A DNA stretch of 64,000 bases from Terriglobia bacterium (GTDB taxonomy: Bacteria; Acidobacteriota; Terriglobia; Terriglobales; Acidobacteriaceae): assembly GCA_020073525.1 (NCBI GenBank), contig JAIQFA010000018.1, forward strand, positions 1-64,000, read 5' to 3'. The position numbers and the translations under genes are program-made. This document shows positions 25,346-33,276 of this stretch, one piece after another (the stretch's first letter is position 1; each line of letters opens with the position of its first letter). The notes under the pieces are model-generated. The model was not told where the DNA came from. It was given only the letters and a program-made list of their open reading frames with translations, and did not search any database.

Positions 25346-26845
25346 CTACTCCGCAGCGCCTATTCTACGACTGCGTCGTTTCCAGAAGAGGTATCCCGGA
25401 ACCCCAATCAGCACAATCGTCGCGCCCCAAAACGCTTCCGTTGGCCTCTGGATAATTGTGTTCAGCGTCCACGCAACGCCGACCAGAACGTAGATCCCGG
25501 GCAGCCACGGATATCCGGTGCAGCGATAGGGGCGGGGAATGTCGGGTTTTTTCCAGCGCAAAACAAACAAGCCTATGACAGTCAGCGTGTACGAGAGCAC
25601 CATGCCGAAGATGACATAGGTGTAAAGCTGGTCGTAGCGTCCGCTCATGGTGAGCACCGCAGCCCAGATGCCTTGTCCAATCAGACTGAAGGCGGGCGTG
25701 CGCCACTTGGGATGGATGACGGCCATGCGGCGAAAGAACACGCCGTCCTGTGCCATAGCGAGGTAGACACGCGAACCTGACAACGTGCAAGCCGCTGCTG
25801 CGCTGAAACAGGAGACCGCGATCATCGCTGACAGCCAGATTGCGGCCCCCGGTGAGAAGAGCTGTGCCGCGGCGGCGTGGGCAATGGTTTCGTACTTGGC
25901 GACCTCATTTAGCGGCAGCGCGTAAACGTACACCATGTTCATGGCGAGATAGATCGTGCCTACCGCGAGTACTCCCAAGACCATGGCGAGAGGCACATTG
26001 CGCCGCGGGTCTTTGACTTCGCCGGCGACCCAGGTGATGTAGACCCAGCCGTCGTAGGCCCAGAATACGGCGATCAATCCGATCCCGAGAGCAGAGATCA
26101 ATTGTCCCGGACTCAGTCCCATGGTCAGCCCGCCCGGCGCCTGCGCGCTGAAGTTCGACCAATGTCCTTTGCCGAGGGCGAATCCCAGGACAACGAACAC
26201 GGCCATGGCGGTGAATTTCGTCCATGTGGAAATATTCTGCAGAAGCGCTCCCCACCGGAGTCCGACAACGTTGACGTAGGTGAGGATGGCGATCAGCAAA
26301 AGTCCGAACGCATGGGCGCGCGTGAAAACGACTGTGAATGCTGCCTCAACGATATGACCGTCCGCGAGCGTGGGATACGGCAGATTGATGTTGGCCATCA
26401 CGTGTTGCTGCGACATCCAAGGAACGATGTTTCCCATGTACGCTGCGGAAGCGACCGACAGCGCCGCGATGGTGCCGCCATTGGCGACGGCGAAAAGCAT
26501 CCAGCCATAAAGAAATGCAACCAGATCGCCGTAGGCTTCGCGAAGGTAGATGTATTGTCCGCCGGAGTCGGGAAACATCGAGCCGAATTCGGCGAAGGCG
26601 ACGCAAGCGCACAGCGAGATCACGCCACCTAGGATCCACACCAGAAAAAAGAGCGTGGGATTTGGCAATGGTCCAGCGATATCTTTGGCCGTGAGAAAGA
26701 TAGAAGAGCCGATGATGCCGCTAACCAGCAGCAGGACACAGTCGAGCAAGCTCAGCCCGCGAACAAGACTCGGCTTTTGATTCGATGATTCGGATTCGGA
26801 GGGCAGGGAAATGGGAGAGTTGTCCATTAAGGGTCCGTTGTTCAT
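25346..26845 (-). CDS. APC-family amino acid permease (2), LAT-like
   Basis: 499 residues from ATG at 26845, which overlaps the stop codon of the zinc-ribbon gene (ATGA), implying translational coupling. Twelve hydrophobic helices. TM1 carries LVSGIIGSSIF (the GxxGSxIF signature of LAT/Cat permeases); later FGSMFPDSGGQYIYLREAYG and FWAYDGWVYITWVAGEVKDPRRNVP match exchangers of the L-type amino acid group. C-terminal RPYRCTGYPWLPGIYVL is also typical. Probably exchanges neutral amino acids. More conventional in its TM1 motif than the second permease of this run. Confidence 0.85.
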   Translation of the reverse strand: MNNGPLMDNSPISLPSESESSNQKPSLVRGLSLLDCVLLLVSGIIGSSIFLTAKDIAGPLPNPTLFFLVWILGGVISLCACVAFAEFGSMFPDSGGQYIYLREAYGDLVAFLYGWMLFAVANGGTIAALSVASAAYMGNIVPWMSQQHVMANINLPYPTLADGHIVEAAFTVVFTRAHAFGLLLIAILTYVNVVGLRWGALLQNISTWTKFTAMAVFVVLGFALGKGHWSNFSAQAPGGLTMGLSPGQLISALGIGLIAVFWAYDGWVYITWVAGEVKDPRRNVPLAMVLGVLAVGTIYLAMNMVYVYALPLNEVAKYETIAHAAAAQLFSPGAAIWLSAMIAVSCFSAAAACTLSGSRVYLAMAQDGVFFRRMAVIHPKWRTPAFSLIGQGIWAAVLTMSGRYDQLYTYVIFGMVLSYTLTVIGLFVLRWKKPDIPRPYRCTGYPWLPGIYVLVGVAWTLNTIIQRPTEAFWGATIVLIGVPGYLFWKRRSRRIGAAE

Positions 26846-27015
26846 CCCATCCCTAGTTCGTCGGACGATTCCAGCGGAGTCCCGCAGCGTCGACAAATGA
26901 CGGCGGAGCAATCCCCGCAGGTCAGAGGATCATTGACCTCCACGGCGCAGACAGGGCAGTAGAATGCCGCTACAGTCTTCCTGGCCTCCGGGGCCGCTTT
27001 GGGAGCGATTTCCAT
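26842..27015 (-). CDS. Small zinc-ribbon protein, coupled to APC permease
   Basis: 57 residues from the ATG at 27015 with three CxxC pairs (CPVC, CGDC, CRRC) in a B-box/double-ribbon-like arrangement. A longer open frame exists upstream but its extra residues look non-coding. The stop overlaps the permease start as ATGA. Too short for an enzyme; may be a metal-binding regulator or assembly factor of the permease. Function unknown. Confidence 0.5.
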   Translation of the reverse strand: MEIAPKAAPEARKTVAAFYCPVCAVEVNDPLTCGDCSAVICRRCGTPLESSDELGMG

Positions 27016-27083
27016 GACCACAAAAGGTAACACAATCTGCCGCCGACCTTTGCTCAGCAGCGGTTGTCCTGAGTGTGTTACCC

Positions 27084-27815
27084 CTACTCGGGCGGCTTCC
27101 GCAGGATCAGATCGCCTTCCGTCGGAGGCAGCGAGAAGGGAAACTGCCAGATTTTGTCTTTCATCCAGACGCTGAGAATGAAATCCTCGTGGTTTTTCAA
27201 CGGGCCGATCCACTTGTTGCTGGTTGCGAAGAAGACCCAGCCATGGGCTTCGGGATTGCCCGGGCTCAGAATCACCGTGTTGGGTTCCAGGGCCTGCGTG
27301 CTCAGAAACTCGATGAACTCAGCAGCTTCCTTTTCATACACTCGCAGGCGAGCCGTCTTTTCGTCCGTGAGTTTGGGATTCTTCTTGATCTCGCGCTCGG
27401 TTTTGAAGACCTCGCTATCAATGTCGTTTTGCAATTTGTTGGAGAGTTCCGCAGGATCCAGGTAGGCCTCAAGAACGTCGTGATGACGAACAAAGTCGAT
27501 TCGCACGTCCGCCGGAAACTCAAATTTGTCCTGACCGGTATACGTCACACTGATGTATGCGCTGACGGGATGATAGAAACGGTGGCGGCTCTTTGTCAGT
27601 TCCTGCGAATCCACCAGGAGGGTGACGGTGAGGTCAGGCCCGGTCATTGTCCAGCGATATTTGCCGTCATCGCGGCGTTCGAATGTGCACCCAGGCGCGC
27701 CCGCGGTCCAGCGTACTGAGGGCAACTCTTTTTTCCCTGCGTGCGCAAAGGTCGGCGATAGGGTCGCGCCAACCGCGAACGCAAAGTTTGCCCAAAACAG
27801 ACGGGAACGCGCCAT
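27084..27815 (-). CDS. Secreted protein of unknown function
   Basis: 243 residues with a signal peptide (ANFAFAVGATLSPTFAHA). The mature part has beta-rich stretches (VRWTAGAPGCTFERRDDGKYRW; TVTLLVDSQEL; YISVTYTG) followed by a charged helical region (EVFKTEREIKKNPKLTDEKTARLRVYEKEAAEF) and a closing beta segment. The frame stays open to 28031, but that upstream piece is the antisense of tRNA-Lys and gives the familiar GRIRTCDPRLKRALLYHLS artefact, so the start is set at 27815. I recognise no family. Confidence 0.6.
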   Translation of the reverse strand: MARSRLFWANFAFAVGATLSPTFAHAGKKELPSVRWTAGAPGCTFERRDDGKYRWTMTGPDLTVTLLVDSQELTKSRHRFYHPVSAYISVTYTGQDKFEFPADVRIDFVRHHDVLEAYLDPAELSNKLQNDIDSEVFKTEREIKKNPKLTDEKTARLRVYEKEAAEFIEFLSTQALEPNTVILSPGNPEAHGWVFFATSNKWIGPLKNHEDFILSVWMKDKIWQFPFSLPPTEGDLILRKPPE

Positions 27816-27950
27816 CAACGCCGAGTGTATAGCTTTTGTGCCAGCCGCGTCACGGGCGCCGGCGCAGACTGGGGGCGGCGCGTCGGAGTCTTCCGAGAAA
27901 CTCCTGCCGAGAAAGGCGCCCAGAAAATGTGTTAGATTGGAAACTGGTGA

Positions 27951-28026
27951 GGGCGCGTAGCTCAGGTGGTAGAGCAACGCCCTTTTAAGGCGTGGGTCGC
28001 AGGTTCGAATCCTGCCGCGCTCACCA
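27951..28026 (+). tRNA. tRNA-Lys (anticodon TTT)
   Basis: Full cloverleaf of 76 bases including an encoded CCA. Acceptor GGGCGCG pairs with CGCGCTC; D-arm GCTCAGGTGGTAGAGC; anticodon stem ACGCC / GGCGT with loop CTTTTAA; T-arm GCAGG TTCGAAT CCTGC. The acceptor contains one G-T pair (G2-T71). Confidence 0.96.
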
Positions 28027-28144
28027 TCCATTCAAAACTTCCAGAAGGCCCGCTTGAAAACTTCCGACCCGCTCTGGCCGTGCGGGGGTATGGAAGTGCT
28101 TGCTCTTCGCTCCCATCGTTTGGGAACTTGCCATTGCAACATTC

Positions 28145-28294
28145 CTAGTGATGTTTAAAGTATTGAACCGCTTTCTCGTGAGCCTCGGCGGCGCTTCTGC
28201 TCTTAAAAGTTCCGAGGTTGCGTCGCCTGCCAGTCTTGGCATCCTTCTTACGCGAATAAAGACGATATTGGCCTGATTTCAACTTTCGGATCAT
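28145..28294 (-). CDS. Conserved 49-residue basic protein
   Basis: Encodes MIRKLKSGQYRLYSRKK, then DAKTGRRRNLGTFKSR and SAAEAHEKAVQYFKHH. A consensus GGAGG sits five bases before the ATG. The sequence resembles a widespread family of very short proteins of the MIRKLKSGEYRLYSRK type that I remember from many soil bacteria; the SAAEAHEKAVQYFK end resembles the AP2-like/integrase Arm DNA-binding fold of three strands and one helix (inference). It lies between tRNA-Lys and treZ with no obvious partner. Confidence 0.72.
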   Translation of the reverse strand: MIRKLKSGQYRLYSRKKDAKTGRRRNLGTFKSRSAAEAHEKAVQYFKHH

Positions 28295-28390
28295 GGCATC
28301 CTCCAAACATGGCTTTGGATGCAGCCCGTCGTCGAGACGTATTCGAAATTGACGGAACGGTTCTGTTCCTAAAGGATTCCGGGTATGCGG

Positions 28391-30220
28391 CTACGGGTTA
28401 AGGAAGCACGCGGCTGAGAGCGGAAGGATCTCCGCCGCCGACACCGGGTCGTCTGTGGCGGCGGTGCTGTATAGCAAACGTCCTCGCGGTGAATCGTCAA
28501 GATTCAATCGCGCTTGACCAAAATTTGCCACCAACTCCAGGCTCCCCCCTTGAACAAATGGCCAGCAAACACGAAACGCGGCGGAGTCCAGGACCTGATA
28601 TTGCGCCCAACCCACCGCAAGGTCTCTGATTCTTGGCACAATCTCGCGCTGCCTGCATGCCAGCAACCCGCGATAGAATTCCAGCCAATCCTGATGGGTT
28701 CGCTGTTCTGGTGATGTCCAATCGATCTTCGAACGTAAGAAAGTATCTTCTTCATTAGGATTCGGTATTTGAGCCTGCGCCGCCGAAGAACTCAACTGGT
28801 CAAAGTGAGCGAACTCCGCTCGGCGCCCAGCGCTTACCTTCGCTGCCAGGTCAGGAGCGAAGTCGCAGAAGAACAAGAAGGGTGTACTAGCCGCGAATTC
28901 TTCACCCATGAAAAGTAGCGGTATTGACGGTGCCAACAGCAAGACCGCCGCGGCAACTTTGAGCGCGGCTGGGTCGATCAGGGCGCTGATTCTCTCTCCG
29001 AGCGCGCGATTTCCTGCCTGATCATGATTCTGCAGAAAAGAGACGAAGCTTGTGCGTGGCAAGTGACGGCTAGGCTCTCCGCGCAATTCTCCCTTGCGAT
29101 ATTGCGATGCCTCGCCCTGGTAACTGTAGCCCTCGGCCAGACACCGCCCAAGATGCCACGTCGGGTTCCGCGAATAGTCAGCATAATAACCGCTGGTTTC
29201 ACCCGTTGTCAGAGCATGAACTGCATGGTGGAAGTCGTCGTTCCATTGCGCGTCGTACCAGCGCGGCTGGCCGTGAGCATCACGTCCGAGATAGCGGGCC
29301 GTGTTGCGGTCATTCTCCAACACTAAATGGACCCGGCGCTTGACTGGGAGCCTCTCTCGAACGGTTTCGGCCAACTCGGTGAGAATGTCAGGACGCGAAT
29401 CGTCCGCGATAGCGTGCACCGCATCCAGGCGAAGCCCGTCGAAGTGGTATTCCTCCAGCCAGTACAGAGCATTGTGGATGAAGTAATCCCGCACCGTCCG
29501 GCTGTCAGGACCGTCGAAGTTGATCGCCTGTCCCCAAGGTGTATGGTGTCGATCGCTGAAGAATTGCGGCGCATAGAGCCAGAGATAATTTCCTTCAGGC
29601 CCAAAGTGGTTATAAACGACATCCAGGAACACCATCAGATCCCTGGCGTGCGCGCTGTCAATGAAGCGCTTCAAATCTTCCGGACGGCCATAGGAATGCG
29701 CTGGCGCATAGGGCAGCACGCCGTCGTATCCCCAATTGCGCTCGCCGGGAAAACTCGCTAGAGGCATCAGTTCTACGGCGGTCACTCCTAACTCAGCCAG
29801 ATAATCCAATTTCGCTTCGGCGCCAGCATAAGTTCCCTGCGGAGTATAAGTTCCCACGTGCATCTCGTAAATCACTGCGTCATCCCAGGGTCGGCCGTGC
29901 CAGTTTGTGTCGCGCCATTCATACGCCTCCGGATCAATGACCTCACTCGTGTGATGGACCCCCGACGGCTGCCATCGAGACGCAGGATCAGGAACAGCCT
30001 GTTGACCGTCAACTGTGAATTGATACTGGGTGTCGCAATGCGCTTCGCACGTGCTGATTTCGAACCATCCATTATCGAGCCGCGTCATGGGAAAGGTTCG
30101 CCGGGGCGATTCGGCAAGAAGGAGTCCAACCGATGAAGCCTTTGGCGCCCACAGTCGAAAACGAACGATGCCGTCTTCGCGACATTCTGCGCCGAAAGGC
30201 ATTTCGTGTTTGCGTTTCAT
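28391..30220 (-). CDS. treZ: Malto-oligosyltrehalose trehalohydrolase
   Basis: GH13 enzyme that releases trehalose from maltooligosyl-trehalose. 609 residues: N-terminal beta-sandwich ([16 protein letters not shown], 1-100), then the (beta/alpha)8 barrel. The family motifs are [24 protein letters not shown] (nucleophile Asp), LVLENDRN (acid Glu) and [12 protein letters not shown] (transition-state Asp). [15 protein letters not shown] is diagnostic for TreZ. It overlaps the upstream glgX/treX by 4 bases (ATGA), so the two are one transcript. Together with divergent treY it completes conversion of glucan ends to trehalose, for osmotic or desiccation protection. Confidence 0.95.
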   Translation of the reverse strand: MKRKHEMPFGAECREDGIVRFRLWAPKASSVGLLLAESPRRTFPMTRLDNGWFEISTCEAHCDTQYQFTVDGQQAVPDPASRWQPSGVHHTSEVIDPEAYEWRDTNWHGRPWDDAVIYEMHVGTYTPQGTYAGAEAKLDYLAELGVTAVELMPLASFPGERNWGYDGVLPYAPAHSYGRPEDLKRFIDSAHARDLMVFLDVVYNHFGPEGNYLWLYAPQFFSDRHHTPWGQAINFDGPDSRTVRDYFIHNALYWLEEYHFDGLRLDAVHAIADDSRPDILTELAETVRERLPVKRRVHLVLENDRNTARYLGRDAHGQPRWYDAQWNDDFHHAVHALTTGETSGYYADYSRNPTWHLGRCLAEGYSYQGEASQYRKGELRGEPSRHLPRTSFVSFLQNHDQAGNRALGERISALIDPAALKVAAAVLLLAPSIPLLFMGEEFAASTPFLFFCDFAPDLAAKVSAGRRAEFAHFDQLSSSAAQAQIPNPNEEDTFLRSKIDWTSPEQRTHQDWLEFYRGLLACRQREIVPRIRDLAVGWAQYQVLDSAAFRVCWPFVQGGSLELVANFGQARLNLDDSPRGRLLYSTAATDDPVSAAEILPLSAACFLNP

Positions 30221-32391
30221 GCCGGGGACGTGCTTCTCCGATCGGCTGCGCGGATCTGACTGGAGGTGCGTTCGACGAGCAGGGCCAAGGATCGAGGTTG
30301 CAGCGGATAGGAAATGCCGCCGCTGTAGAATTCATCGGGGTGTTGCATGGTCTGGCAAGAAGTATCGATCACCGCAATCCAGCCGGCATCGGGGGCTGGC
30401 GCCGGCAACACGAAAGGAATCTCCTCGTGATGGGCATTCAGGAGTAGCAAGAAATTCTCGTCGCGAATGGGCTGTCCCCGCTCATCCACTTCATCCACTG
30501 CTTCGCCGGAAAGCGAAACACATAGGCAGCGCGCAAATTCTTGGTTCCATTCCTCGTCCGTCATCTCTTGGCCGTCAGGCCTGAGCCAGAGGATGTCCTT
30601 GATCTCCGCTCCCTTGATCTTTCTGCCTTGAAAGAAATTTCGCCGGTGAAATGCGGGATGGTCCCGGCGCAGAGCGACAAGCCTCCGAACAAAATCGAGG
30701 AGTTCACCATCAACCTTCGCGGGGTCCCATGAGATCCAGCTAATCTCGTTGTCCTGGCAGTAGGCGTTGTTATTGCCGTTCTGCGTATGGCCGATTTCGT
30801 CGCCCGCCAGCAGCATGGGAACGCCTTGCGACAAAAACAGAGTTGCCAGGATGTTCCGCTTCTGGCGGGCACGCAACTGGTTGACCTCGGGGTCGTCCGT
30901 CGGACCTTCCACCCCGCAGTTCCAACTCCGGTTATCGTCGGTGCCGTCGCGATTCTCTTCTCCATTCGCCTCGTTGTGTTTGGAGTTGTAGCTGACCAGA
31001 TCGAGCAGCGTAAAGCCATCATGAGCGGTGACGAAGTTAATGCTGGCATACGGCTTGCGGCCGCTGCGCGCGTAGAGGTCGCTGGATCCAGTGATACGGT
31101 AGGCGAGTTCTCCGATGACCCCGCCATCGCCTTTCCAGTATGAACGTAACGCGTCCCGGTATTTGTCATTCCATTCTGCCCAGCCAACGGGAAACTTTCC
31201 TACCTGGTAGCCCCCTTCACCCAAATCCCACGGCTCGGCGATAAGTTTTACCTGCGAAAGCACAGGGTCCTGATGAATGATGTCGAGAAATGCGCCAAGG
31301 CGGTCCACTTCGTGCAATTCGCGCGCCAGGGTTGCGGCCAGGTCGAAGCGGAAGCCATCCACGTGCATTTCCAGGACCCAGTAACGCAAGCTATCCATGA
31401 TCAATTGCAGCACGCGCGGGTGGCGCATGTTCAACGTATTGCCCGTACCCGTATAGTCCTGGTAGTAACGAGGATTGTCACTCACTAATCGGTAATATGC
31501 GGTGTTGTCAATGCCGCGGAACGACAGCGTCGGACCAAGTTGATTGCCTTCCGCGGTGTGATTGTAGACCACGTCGAGAATCACCTCGATGCCAGCCGAG
31601 TGGAACGTCTTCACCATCGTCTTGAATTCATTGATGCTGCCGGTGGCGCAGTAACGAGCCTCGGGGGCGAAGAAGCCGATGGAGTTATAACCCCAGTAGT
31701 TGCGCAAACCCCGCTCGATCAAGTGGCGGTCGTCAATGAACAGGTGGACAGGGAGAAGCTCGACTGCCGTGACTCCCAGCCGGGTCAGATAATCGATGAC
31801 CGGCGCCGTCGTAAGACCGGCATAGGTGCCACGCAAAGCAGGGGGAACATCCGGATGCTGAATCGTAAAACCTTTCACGTGCAGTTCATAAATTATGGTG
31901 CGGTGCCAGGGCGTCAGAGGCGGGCGGTCCGCTCCCCATGTAAAAGCCGAGTCGACGACGATCCCTTTTACCATTCCCGGAGCACTGTCGCGACGGTCGA
32001 ACGAGAGGTCCTCGTTGCGATGGCCGACCCTGTACCCAAAATGCACGTCGTGCCATCTCAAGCCGTTCTGAATCTGCTTGGCATAGGGATCAAGCAAAAG
32101 CTTGTGACGGTTGAATCTCAATCCCTGTTCAGGTTCGTACGGACCATGCACGCGATATCCGTAGCGCAGTCCGGGCCGTCCTTCTGGCAAGTAGCAGTGC
32201 CAGACCTGGTCCGTTTGCTCCAGAAGTGGGATACGGTGAATCTCGCGCCGTCCGGTTTCATCGAACAGGCAAAGCTCAACTTTCTCCGCCCGTTCCGAGA
32301 ACAGAGCGAAGTTCACTCCTTCCCCGTCCCAGGTAGCTCCGAGAGGGTAGGGTCTACCGGGCCACACAATCCACTCCATTTGCTTAGTCAT
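30217..32391 (-). CDS. glgX: Glycogen debranching enzyme (isoamylase type)
   Basis: GH13_11 debranching enzyme of 724 residues, called glgX or treX by context. N-terminal CBM48 ([30 protein letters not shown]), catalytic barrel with [20 protein letters not shown] (nucleophile), LIAEPWD (acid) and [16 protein letters not shown] (third Asp), then a C-terminal beta domain. [14 protein letters not shown] is typical of GlgX/TreX. It hydrolyses alpha-1,6 branches to give linear chains for TreY. Overlap with treZ shows the TreX-TreZ pairing usual in trehalose operons. Start ATG at 32391; an in-frame ATG four codons in is nearly as good, and neither has a clear ribosome site. Confidence 0.93.
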   Translation of the reverse strand: MTKQMEWIVWPGRPYPLGATWDGEGVNFALFSERAEKVELCLFDETGRREIHRIPLLEQTDQVWHCYLPEGRPGLRYGYRVHGPYEPEQGLRFNRHKLLLDPYAKQIQNGLRWHDVHFGYRVGHRNEDLSFDRRDSAPGMVKGIVVDSAFTWGADRPPLTPWHRTIIYELHVKGFTIQHPDVPPALRGTYAGLTTAPVIDYLTRLGVTAVELLPVHLFIDDRHLIERGLRNYWGYNSIGFFAPEARYCATGSINEFKTMVKTFHSAGIEVILDVVYNHTAEGNQLGPTLSFRGIDNTAYYRLVSDNPRYYQDYTGTGNTLNMRHPRVLQLIMDSLRYWVLEMHVDGFRFDLAATLARELHEVDRLGAFLDIIHQDPVLSQVKLIAEPWDLGEGGYQVGKFPVGWAEWNDKYRDALRSYWKGDGGVIGELAYRITGSSDLYARSGRKPYASINFVTAHDGFTLLDLVSYNSKHNEANGEENRDGTDDNRSWNCGVEGPTDDPEVNQLRARQKRNILATLFLSQGVPMLLAGDEIGHTQNGNNNAYCQDNEISWISWDPAKVDGELLDFVRRLVALRRDHPAFHRRNFFQGRKIKGAEIKDILWLRPDGQEMTDEEWNQEFARCLCVSLSGEAVDEVDERGQPIRDENFLLLLNAHHEEIPFVLPAPAPDAGWIAVIDTSCQTMQHPDEFYSGGISYPLQPRSLALLVERTSSQIRAADRRSTSPA

Positions 32392-32722
32392 TCAGTACTC
32401 GCACGCAGTACTCACACGAAGACCGTAGATCTACCCGTTACCCAGCTTACCTGCAATTAGTTGCCCGAACAATGCACTCCTGAACGCTCTTTCCAGGCAG
32501 GTTCGATCATTGGGGTGACTTGGTCCGAGCACAATACAGAGGTCTCCCTAGAACGTAGTTCATAGGGCTCTAGAATTGTCCTTCCCACGCTCGCTCGTAC
32601 AAGACGACGCGGTTCTGACGGACACCCAAAAAAGACACTTGCTCCGCTCTTTTTCTCTGTCAGCGATGTATTCTCCCCAGGCTAAATTGGCATCTTATGC
32701 CAGCTTGTGCCGGGGGCGTAAC
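32392..32722. other. Intergenic region between divergent trehalose genes (left part)
   Basis: 331 bases with no supported gene. It presumably holds the glgX-treZ promoter, but I see no convincing -35/-10 pair. Two near-identical CAGTACTC words (around 32391-32417) lie just before glgX. Confidence 0.35.
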
Positions 32723-33007
32723 ATGATTCCTCCATTTTTACTAGCATTCCCTTGTCTTCCGTGTACTTGGATTCTCCCGTTCGGCGGATTTCAGAGTGGC
32801 CTACGAACGCTTGCTTTGATCGCATCGATTTCGATTCTCTTGGTTGGATGCATGACCCCCAAGCGAGCCACCTTGGTAGTTCCGAGTCGCTGCATGACGA
32901 TCAATGCCCAGAGCTTTACCCGGCCGTGCACGCGCCGATCTGACGGCAAGTTGCTCTGCGATGCGGTAGTGGTGACCGCAACCTGTGTGGAGGTGTCCCA
33001 GCGTTGA
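32723..33007 (+). CDS. Possible small lipoprotein
   Basis: 94 residues from ATG at 32723 (GGGGGCG upstream). A hydrophobic segment LALIASISILLVGC ends in a lipobox-like cysteine, followed by a short tail with four more cysteines (RCMTINAQSF, RPCTRR, LLCDAVVVTATCVEV). The signal is unusually deep (about residue 43), so a later start may be real; the longer frame back to 32576 looks non-coding. No homologue recognised. Confidence 0.35.
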   Translation: MIPPFLLAFPCLPCTWILPFGGFQSGLRTLALIASISILLVGCMTPKRATLVVPSRCMTINAQSFTRPCTRRSDGKLLCDAVVVTATCVEVSQR

Positions 33008-33031
33008 CAGCTAGAAGCTGCCACATATCCT

Positions 33032-33077
33032 TGTGGAAAAACATGACTTTACAGTGTGGAAAAACATGACTTTACAG
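33032..33077 (+). repeat. Tandem 23-base direct repeat
   Basis: Two exact head-to-tail copies of TGTGGAAAAACATGACTTTACAG's 23 bases, at 33032-33054 and 33055-33077, in the leader region about 200 bases before treY. Confidence 0.9.
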
Positions 33078-33276
33078 TTTGCTGAAATACTCTATCCTGA
33101 GCTTGATTTGGGTGGGGCAGCGATTCATCGCTGCGATAACGGGCCTTTTTCAACCTAGGCTTTAGCCGCTGAGGTCGGACTGCTGCATGGAAGATACTTT
33201 TTCGGCAATCGGTTCCACCCGTGAAGACCCTAGCACTCTTCCCCTTCGGTCATTGCGAGATGGCCTCTAGCACTCT

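Noticed and set aside
27816..28031. N-terminal extension of the secreted protein at 27084-27815
   Set aside because: It is the antisense of tRNA-Lys and yields the well-known GRIRTCDPRLKRALLYHLS artefact. The signal peptide starts at the ATG 27815.
30030..30584. 184-residue plus-strand frame across the treZ/glgX overlap
   Set aside because: Arg/Ser-rich shadow of two well-identified GH13 genes.
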